Notes under the pieces: model-generated
Seen by the model: only the letters and a program-made list of their open reading frames with translations
Databases searched by the model: none
What the model was told of the DNA's origin: nothing
Shown: positions 1-6,169 of the stretch, piece by piece
Position numbering within the stretch: position 1 is the stretch's first letter
How the letters are laid out: the number at the start of each line of letters is the position of its first letter
Program-made: the position numbers and the translations under genes
From: Bacteroides sp. UBA939
Lineage (GTDB): Bacteria; Bacteroidota; Bacteroidia; Bacteroidales; Bacteroidaceae
Length of the DNA: 15,879 nucleotides
Direction of reading: 5' to 3'
Assembly: GCF_002293435.1 (NCBI RefSeq)
Contig: NZ_DBDF01000127.1
Span: 2,782 to 18,660 of the forward strand

Positions 1-81
1 AGAGAAGCTAATAGAGATAGTCCAATACTGAACCTATCAAAAAAACTACGCTTTACCTCCAATCCATTTACCTGCCATTCT

Positions 82-3000
82 TTATTTCGCTTCAGGATTC
101 ACGAACAACGCTTTCAACGAAGAGAGGAATTCATTTCTGTTATCACATCTGAAGTTACCATTGAATTCATTCTTATCTCTTTCTCCGATTTTGAGACTTA
201 ACTTATTCCAACCTTGCAACAAGGGCAACTCTTTATAAATAGCTTCACGGCTATTTTGCCCGGTAGCTGTATATACCTTATCGTTAATAGTAAGCTGACA
301 TTCTTTGGCTTTCACCACCAAAGTCAGTTTAGGCATATTAGGTTCAATCAGCAGGTCGTCCAATGGGCGAGGACTGAATACATAAATATCCAATGCCCAT
401 CCGGTGGCTGTTTTTACTAACTTTTCTTTTGTGGCAACCGGGAATACCAGTTCATTGTCGCGCAAGAAGAAAACTTCGTTTGATTTTACTTCAATCTCCC
501 GGCAGCCAATTCCGGCATTCTTCAAGATTGCTCCTAACGTATTATACCCCTTTTCTGAGTTAGTAAACTCTTTCAGTGTACTGACATAGAAGCAGGCATC
601 GCTATTTTGATATTTTACAAATACAGGAGTAGCGGCTGTACATTCATACTCGCTTCGTATCGTACTGGCGGTCTTGATTTCTTCCGGACGTTTATTCCAG
701 GCTCTCCAATCTGTCTTACAGGCGTTCAGCAATACATCTCCTTCTTCCACTAAAGCACCTTTCAAAGAATATTCCGAAGCATCCGCCCGCTGAAGTTCGC
801 AGAAGTAGAAATCAGAATTGTTCAATCCACGAATCCATGACTTCTGTACAGGCAGGAAAGAAGAACGCTTCAGGTTGTCCAATGCTACCGGGAGAGGCAA
901 TATCTCATTATAAACATTTACGGTTTCAGGCGTCAATCCCCATATCCACACATCGGCGCCTTTGGCAATGTTGGCCAACAGGCTTTTCTTTTCGGCGGCA
1001 GATAAAGCGTAAGTACCATCTACGATATAAATCATCCGTGCAGGAGCTGTCACTTTAGTGGCAAACTTCACACCTTGTGTGTCCAATATATTCTTTAACT
1101 TGCTATCCGCTCCTCCAATGAAAACAACTTCCTCATATTTCTCTGCAGGAGCCGCTGCCGGGGTTTCATATTGCTTCTTGTCAATCTCAGTATATGCCGA
1201 CCAGGCAGGATGTCCCGGTGCATTGGCCGCACGCATGGCATCGTACATAGGCCATGTGTCATACAAAGGCAGGTTCGGGTCATATCCCGGATTGAATGTA
1301 GTACAATAAGGTCCAACACGTTCCGGTTGTACGCCCGGCACACCTTCTTTATATTCCGTGAAGAAGATACCGTCTTTGTCGATATCCGGCTTCGTAGTTA
1401 AGTCTTTCTTACCCAGCGGCAGAGGTTTCAGAGCATACCATGCCATATTGAATACCGTACTGTAAGAAGCATTCATCGAACGTTGGTTGGCAAGCAGGTG
1501 GTAACATTCATTTGCCAATCCCTCCATACGTCCCAGTTGGGACTCATAAGCTCTTTCACCATTATACTTGGCAACTTGTTCCGGAGTACCGTAGTAGGCC
1601 ATACTATGTTCACCGATACCCCAGGGCTTACCTATTTCTATCCAATGTTTCATTGACCCCATATCACCATAGTGACCTACCGTAACCGGCAATATACCGT
1701 CTCCATCATCCTCACCGTCAGCAGAAATCCACGGGCGGGTAGGATCGTTGGTGCGGACAATATCCCTCCAGTCTTCCCAAGCCTTTTTCTGCTGAGGCAT
1801 CAGTTCCGGTCTGTTATATACATGCAGAATCACCGGCTTGTTTTCATTACTGATGCTCCAGCCAAATACGGAGGCATGATTGCGATCTCTGAGTACGAAA
1901 CGTCTCAGATGGTCTTTCGATGCTTCCCAGAAGAGGTCAGAATCCAATTTCGGGCCACCGTCGCTTGCCCAATTGGCCGTTTCATTCAAAACACAAATAC
2001 CCATTTCGTCAGCTACATCCAGATAAAAGCGGGGATAGATTTGTGCATGAGGACGAACTGCATTCCCATTCATACCCTTAATGGCAGTAAACCAGGCCCA
2101 TGCATATCTGCGCGTCATCTGCGGAATTCCCATAAAATGCCATGAATCGCCTCTCAACTGGTAAGGTTTACTGTTCAGGCATTGCGTAGTACCTTGCAGA
2201 GTCCATTCACGCCATCCGAAGCGTTCGTACTTGACGTCCAAAGTTTGTTTCTTTGTCTGCAATGAAAGCAGTACAGCATAAAGATTAGGCTGTTCGGGTG
2301 TCCAGAAGTTCAGTTCACCGGATACCGGAACCTGCAATACCACCTTTGTTGAGGTATTGGCAGGAACAGCTACCTTGACGGGAGCTATTTTCAGCGCTTC
2401 CTCTCCCAACTCCCAAGCAGGTACCGGAGCCGAATTAATATCTGTTCCCGCTAAATTCACCCATTCGTTGATATTGCCCTGAATCTGCAAGTCGGCTTTC
2501 TTCTCCGTATTATTCTGCACGGTTACTTCCAGCTCAAGCATATTCTTCGAAACGAGCGGCTTCACATATACATCTTCCACATACACTTTGGGCAATGCCA
2601 GCAGATATACATCCTGCCAGATACCAACAATATGATACCCCCACATAGAGCCTGCCGGAATAATGCGGCGACCAATAGTAGAGTTGTTTTCAAATAAAGA
2701 CTGGCTCCGGACGCCTACCCACACTTCAATCCTTTCACCGGCAACTACCTTATCCGTAATGTCTATGCTGAACGGGAGGAAGATATCAAAATTCTCACCG
2801 ACTTTCTCCTTATTCACATATACTTCCGTATATCCGGACACCGCTTCAAAATAGAGTTTTATCTGTTGTCCGTCCCAATCCGCGGGAATGGTTATGCTCT
2901 TCTTCATCCATGCCATTCTCACTTGATCCCATTCCTTCGGGTAAGATGGATAGTTGCGATGGTCGGGGCCTTCCACGTTTCTGTTAGCAAAAGAGTTGAC

Positions 3001-3309
3001 GTTCCATGGTGATGGAATCTTTATGCGTGTTTTGCTCCATTCATTTTCTTGTGGAAGCGGCAATTCCGGTACAATGCCTTTGCCTTGCACATATCCTTGC
3101 GGCAAAGCCACAGGTTGGAAATCCCAAAATCCATTCAGGCAAATCTCTTTCCTATACTCTTTTTCGGTTCTGTTCACAATACCTTCACTTGGTGCAAATG
3201 CAAAATCATACACCAATTTTCCATCGCTCGACGCACTCTGCCCCATTACCTCGCCGGGTAATAAAAACAAGGCTGACAGCAAGCATGCTAAAATCGCTTT
3301 TTGTTTCAT
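82..3309 (-). CDS. Secreted glycoside hydrolase family 2 protein (beta-galactosidase/beta-glucuronidase type)
   Basis: A retaining exo-glycosidase of family GH2, probably periplasmic or surface-associated, removing a terminal sugar from a glycan; the sugar cannot be read from sequence. I chose the start at 3309 (MKQKAILACLL) because it begins directly with a signal peptide of about 23 residues (hydrophobic core ACLLSALFLL, then GEVMGQ). The upstream ATG at 3342 would add 11 residues that spoil this. The protein is then 1075 aa. Order: N-terminal sugar-binding jelly roll (about 50-240), immunoglobulin-like domain (about 245-370), TIM barrel (about 370-620), then a long C-terminal region with no confident assignment. 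The GH2 acid/base lies in SISNEN (Glu about 489) and the probable nucleophile in GIGEHS (Glu about 567). No SusC/SusD, regulator or sulfatase is visible nearby, so it is either orphan or at the edge of a polysaccharide locus outside the window. GH2 membership is confident; specificity is unknown. Confidence 0.9.
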   Translation of the reverse strand: MKQKAILACLLSALFLLPGEVMGQSASSDGKLVYDFAFAPSEGIVNRTEKEYRKEICLNGFWDFQPVALPQGYVQGKGIVPELPLPQENEWSKTRIKIPSPWNVNSFANRNVEGPDHRNYPSYPKEWDQVRMAWMKKSITIPADWDGQQIKLYFEAVSGYTEVYVNKEKVGENFDIFLPFSIDITDKVVAGERIEVWVGVRSQSLFENNSTIGRRIIPAGSMWGYHIVGIWQDVYLLALPKVYVEDVYVKPLVSKNMLELEVTVQNNTEKKADLQIQGNINEWVNLAGTDINSAPVPAWELGEEALKIAPVKVAVPANTSTKVVLQVPVSGELNFWTPEQPNLYAVLLSLQTKKQTLDVKYERFGWREWTLQGTTQCLNSKPYQLRGDSWHFMGIPQMTRRYAWAWFTAIKGMNGNAVRPHAQIYPRFYLDVADEMGICVLNETANWASDGGPKLDSDLFWEASKDHLRRFVLRDRNHASVFGWSISNENKPVILHVYNRPELMPQQKKAWEDWRDIVRTNDPTRPWISADGEDDGDGILPVTVGHYGDMGSMKHWIEIGKPWGIGEHSMAYYGTPEQVAKYNGERAYESQLGRMEGLANECYHLLANQRSMNASYSTVFNMAWYALKPLPLGKKDLTTKPDIDKDGIFFTEYKEGVPGVQPERVGPYCTTFNPGYDPNLPLYDTWPMYDAMRAANAPGHPAWSAYTEIDKKQYETPAAAPAEKYEEVVFIGGADSKLKNILDTQGVKFATKVTAPARMIYIVDGTYALSAAEKKSLLANIAKGADVWIWGLTPETVNVYNEILPLPVALDNLKRSSFLPVQKSWIRGLNNSDFYFCELQRADASEYSLKGALVEEGDVLLNACKTDWRAWNKRPEEIKTASTIRSEYECTAATPVFVKYQNSDACFYVSTLKEFTNSEKGYNTLGAILKNAGIGCREIEVKSNEVFFLRDNELVFPVATKEKLVKTATGWALDIYVFSPRPLDDLLIEPNMPKLTLVVKAKECQLTINDKVYTATGQNSREAIYKELPLLQGWNKLSLKIGERDKNEFNGNFRCDNRNEFLSSLKALFVNPEAK

Positions 3310-3473
3310 TAAAAATACTGTTAATTTAGGTGTTAAACACATTTATGATTTGCCTCCAAAGTAAGCGACAGGATATTAAAAAGTTACTCAAAACCGGATT
3401 AAAATAGACTTAAAAACGTATTAATCGCCTATAAATTAAGTGACTCGAGGAGATGTCGAGTTAAAAATATAGA

Positions 3474-3509
3474 AAAAGCCCACTAAAACGATCATTTTAG
3501 TGGGCTTTT
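3474..3509 (-). terminator. Strong hairpin terminator downstream of tRNA-Leu (possibly bidirectional)
   Basis: A perfect 15-bp inverted repeat (3474-3488 with 3495-3509, core GCCCACT/AGTGGGC flanked by A/T runs) encloses a 6-base loop. Read on the minus strand it ends in a T run and lies about 24 bases past the tRNA 3' end, as expected for an intrinsic terminator. The A-rich left flank gives a T run on the other strand too, so it could act in both directions. Confidence 0.9.
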
Positions 3510-3532
3510 GCCTATAAATACCCTGATTGTTG

Positions 3533-3614
3533 TGCGGATGATAGGACTCGAACCTACACGCCTCTCGGCACCAGATCCTAAGTCTGGCGCGGCTGCCAAT
3601 TACGCCACATCCGC
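3533..3614 (-). tRNA. tRNA-Leu (anticodon UAG)
   Basis: The minus strand folds into a full cloverleaf. The 7-bp acceptor stem is GCGGATG/CATCCGC with discriminator A. The D-arm contains the GG of AATTGGC. The anticodon stem CCAGA/TCTGG carries the loop CTTAGGA, giving anticodon TAG (reads CUA and probably other CUN codons). A long variable arm (TGCCGAGAGGCG), typical of class II leucine tRNAs, follows, then a T-arm with GGTTCGAGTCC. The 3' CCA is not encoded, so it must be added by the nucleotidyltransferase. Length is 82 nt. The gene has its own promoter upstream and a hairpin terminator downstream, so it appears monocistronic. Confidence 0.97.
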
Positions 3615-4058
3615 AGGCTATTTTTGTTTAGCGTCGGCAAAGATAGGAAGTTTTTTCCGTTCCAACAAGTTCTAACCTGCATTATTCATGTATTTTTAAT
3701 CCGCAGAATAAGAACTTCAACCGAATTATTTTATACTATAAATGAGGGTTTTGCGAAGCGGAGCTTCGCAGTGGTTAGTGTTTAGTGATAAGTGATTAAC
3801 AGTAGTATCACTAAGAAGATAAGAATCCGCGTTCGTCCGCTTAATCCGCGTCGTCCGCGTATCTATTCTCACTACTAAATTCTCATTTATAATACAAACT
3901 ATTTATGACGAGACACTTACACGGATTTATTTAAAACCCGAACTGTGTTATCTGCGCAATCTGCGGGTGAAAAATCTTTGTTTGCGAACTAAGGGATATA
4001 TATGGTTCGTGCACGATATATATATGGTTCGTAACGGTACAAAGATAAACAAGCGTAA
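3615..4058. repeat. Gene-free mosaic of short intergenic repeats
   Basis: Apart from the tRNA promoter I see no gene in these 444 bases. The stretch contains several unrelated short repeats in succession. There is an 8-bp palindrome TGCGAAGC/GCTTCGCA with a 3-base loop (3752-3770). An AGTGAT-rich segment (3771-3809) follows, whose end recurs at 15840-15858. Two imperfect copies of AATCCGCGTTCGTCCGC lie at 3824-3840 and 3843-3858 (the second lacks one T). A CTGCGCAATCTGCGG segment sits near 3952-3966. Two copies of a GATATATATGGTTCGT-like repeat lie at 3995-4010 and 4015-4032. A minus-strand promoter-like sequence at 4040-4070 points into the stretch. Confidence 0.7.
3638..3669 (-). promoter_or_regulatory. 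Bacteroides-type promoter for tRNA-Leu
   Basis: On the minus strand, TATCTTTG (3638-3645) matches the Bacteroides -7 consensus TAnnTTTG exactly. CTTG (3666-3669), three of four matches to the -33 TTTG, lies 20 bases upstream. The expected transcription start is about 15-20 bases before the mature tRNA 5' end. Confidence 0.7.
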
Positions 4059-4070
4059 TTACCGGTCAAT
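4040..4070 (-). promoter_or_regulatory. Promoter-like sequence pointing into the gene-free region
   Basis: On the minus strand TATCTTTG (4040-4047) is a perfect TAnnTTTG -7 match, with ATTG (4067-4070) 19 bases upstream as a three-of-four -33 match. It overlaps the 3' end of the S41-like gene, and the next gene on this strand is tRNA-Leu more than 400 bases away. It could drive a small RNA beginning near 4033, or be a chance match. Confidence 0.4.
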
Positions 4071-5093
4071 TTTTAGAAGTTCGCGCGCCCTTTCTATAAT
4101 GGTATCAATTCCCTTGTCTTCATCCTCTTTCACCATATCTATTTTCTCATCCGGGTCTATACCGAACTCGATATGTTTCTTTTCCGCATCCAGATGTGGG
4201 CTTGCGGAAAAGCGTACTGCCCAACCGTTGGGAAGTTCCGAAGAGAAAGGTAATCCTGAACCGCCACCGGTTTTGTCACCTACCAGGGTGACATTCGGGA
4301 AGTAGCGCATGGCATTCACAAAATCATTTGTAGCGCTATAAGAATGACGATTGGCAAGGAGCATCACCTTCTTTTGCCAACGGATGCTGTTCGAAGGCTC
4401 CAGGTAGATAGGTTCGGGGTTGGAAAAGTCATTGTGCCCTTTCCCTGTTTTATGTTGAATATAACCTGTTAGTGTTTTTTCGTTAGTGAAACGGGCGGCA
4501 ATACTCGTGGAGTAGGTGAGGGTTCCTCCGCCGTTATTGCGTACATCAATAATCAATCCGTTGCAGGGAGCAAGGTAGGAGAGTATTTCATCAAGGTTGC
4601 CGTTGCCGACACCGCTGGAGAATGATTCATAGTAGATGTATCCTATGTTGTCTTCGAGTATCTTGTACTTCATGCCTCCGGCGATACGATAATCCCGTCC
4701 GAGGTATGTTCGTTCGATGATCCCTTCGTTGAAGTTGCGCGGATAATCCAGATACCAGTCCCAGTATCGCGCCGTATTCGAGGCGTTGTACAGATTGACA
4801 TGTCCGTCTTTTAATTCAGCCAACATGTTGCCAAGCACTTCGAATAAACCGTCATTAGTCATGTTGGAGGTTATGAGCGGCTGGTATTTATTGTGAATGG
4901 CATCCCAGTCTATTTGTTTATAATCAAGGAAACAATATTGCTCGTCGATAATTTTCCACAAAGCCTCGAAATTGCCTTGCGGGGAATTCTCGAACTCTTC
5001 TTCCCGGATACAGCCCGACAGCAAAGGCAGTAACATGACAATTACCCCAAGCCATCTCAACTTACTGATATAATATGTTCTTTTTATCTTCAT
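4059..5093 (-). CDS. S41-family (C-terminal processing-like) peptidase lipoprotein
   Basis: A serine peptidase-like protein of family S41 (Ctp/tricorn type), 344 aa. The N-terminus has a basic stretch, a hydrophobic segment and a lipobox LLSGC with Cys28, so it should be a lipoprotein anchored on the periplasmic or outer side of a membrane. A KDGHVNL motif (95-101) is typical of the region before the S41 core. The core shows GLIIDVRNNGGG (179-190) and VMLLANRHSYSATNDF (243-258), where Ser253 followed by Ala is the expected nucleophile. A GDKTGGGSG loop (272-280) and a final helical segment follow. No PDZ domain is evident, unlike classical CtpA. The gene lies 33 bases downstream of the DUF3316-like gene on the same strand, so the two are probably co-transcribed. 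Substrate is unknown. Family call is firm; proteolytic activity is inferred. Confidence 0.88.
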   Translation of the reverse strand: MKIKRTYYISKLRWLGVIVMLLPLLSGCIREEEFENSPQGNFEALWKIIDEQYCFLDYKQIDWDAIHNKYQPLITSNMTNDGLFEVLGNMLAELKDGHVNLYNASNTARYWDWYLDYPRNFNEGIIERTYLGRDYRIAGGMKYKILEDNIGYIYYESFSSGVGNGNLDEILSYLAPCNGLIIDVRNNGGGTLTYSTSIAARFTNEKTLTGYIQHKTGKGHNDFSNPEPIYLEPSNSIRWQKKVMLLANRHSYSATNDFVNAMRYFPNVTLVGDKTGGGSGLPFSSELPNGWAVRFSASPHLDAEKKHIEFGIDPDEKIDMVKEDEDKGIDTIIERARELLKIDR

Positions 5094-5126
5094 CGTCTGT
5101 CATTTATCAGCTATGATTAACCCTTA

Positions 5127-5981
5127 TCATTTAATGAAAAATAATTCTTTCACGACGCCCACCATGAATACGTGAGAGTAGGCATGTGTCTTTATGTTGT
5201 TCACTTTAGCCTGTTGCGCATCCCATATATAAGCGAGGCGCATTTTTACCTTTCCTACGGGGAAGTCGGCAGTTATCATTTGCCGCAAAGAGGGCTGGTT
5301 GTGCAGGGAGGTGAAATTGATAATTCCATCCCGGTTACCCAAAGTAAATATCTCATAGTATGACTGTCCGTAATGCGGTGAGAACATCATCCCCATGAAA
5401 GGCAGGTTGACTTGATAGCGCAAGGTCAGCGGATAGTTTTTAATTCGCAAGTCCCATATAGCCATGCCTGACGCGTCCAAGTTGATGTAGGCGCGTGCCT
5501 GCGCCGGATTGTTACCATTCCGAAGGTTGTAAACGAAACCGCCGTTCAGGTCGATAAGCCCTCCGGCAAGCAGCTTGAAGTTGGAAGTAATCGGGAAATG
5601 ATAATGCAATCCGTAATTCCAGTTTGCCAAACCTGAAAATGCGTTGTTGTTCTCCGTATGATTCCGGGTATAGCTTACGTCCGCCTGGAAAAAGCTTTGC
5701 GAGGATAGATTGCCGTTCATCCACTTGGTCATACGCATGCTTTCGCGCGAAATGCGAAAGTCGATACCTGTATATTCTTGCGGGGACAGATAGGTGTCGA
5801 AAACATTGGTATAGCCCACGCCGTACATCGTGGCGCGGGTTACAAAGCGTGTCCTTGCCGAAGAATCTGCCTTTAACTCCTGCAACGCCCTGTCTTCAAC
5901 GCTTTGCGCTTTTATGCTTCCCCCCCACAAGAGCAGGCATCCTGTTATTATTCCTATCTTATATAATTTCATTAAAAACAT
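5127..5981 (-). CDS. DUF3316-like exported protein
   Basis: A 284-aa exported protein that resembles the Bacteroidetes family DUF3316, whose function is unknown. It starts with a signal peptide (KLYKIGIITGCLLLWGGS, probable cleavage after IKA at about residue 25). The remainder is rich in alternating aromatic and polar residues (for example YGLHYHFPI, LRYQVNLPFMGMMF, KMRLAYIW), consistent with beta strands and perhaps an outer-membrane or periplasmic beta structure. There are two possible starts, 5981 (MFLMK) and 5972 (MKLYK); I kept the longer because nothing decides between them. It is first of a two-gene unit with the S41-like lipoprotein 33 bases downstream, suggesting a shared role at the cell envelope. 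No clear TAnnTTTG box was found upstream. The family assignment is from recall of sequence character, not a search. Confidence 0.7.
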   Translation of the reverse strand: MFLMKLYKIGIITGCLLLWGGSIKAQSVEDRALQELKADSSARTRFVTRATMYGVGYTNVFDTYLSPQEYTGIDFRISRESMRMTKWMNGNLSSQSFFQADVSYTRNHTENNNAFSGLANWNYGLHYHFPITSNFKLLAGGLIDLNGGFVYNLRNGNNPAQARAYINLDASGMAIWDLRIKNYPLTLRYQVNLPFMGMMFSPHYGQSYYEIFTLGNRDGIINFTSLHNQPSLRQMITADFPVGKVKMRLAYIWDAQQAKVNNIKTHAYSHVFMVGVVKELFFIK

Positions 5982-6041
5982 AGTTGTTTAGTTAGTACTT
6001 AATCATAATTAGCTTATATTGTAAATGATAAATTATGCTTG

Positions 6042-6165
6042 AACACAGAGGTACAGAGCCACAGTGTTTTTTCTTTCTTTTAAGAAGAGAACCTGAACAA
6101 GAGCACACAGAGAGGGTGACTACGTCGCAGAGAGAAAAGACTCTGTGTCTCTGTGCCTCTGTGTT
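6042..6165. repeat. Palindromic intergenic element with CACAGAG/CTCTGTG arms
   Basis: The arms AACACAGAGGTACAGAG (6042-6058) and CTCTGTGCCTCTGTGTT (6149-6165) are reverse complements with one mismatch. Further CACAGAG and CTCTGTG copies sit inside (for example near 6105 and 6141). The element fills most of the gap between the DUF3316-like gene and the parC stop codon, and ends 4 bases past that stop. It has no coding potential. It may be a REP- or MITE-like dispersed repeat or a transcription end for parC. Confidence 0.65.
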
Positions 6166-6169
6166 TAGT

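Noticed and set aside
1672..2145. 157-codon plus-strand frame inside the GH2 gene
   Set aside because: It is antisense to the catalytic domain of the GH2 enzyme and has no promoter or family resemblance.
5512..5983. Frames overlapping the DUF3316-like gene on both strands
   Set aside because: These are shadows of a gene with a clear signal peptide and operon position.
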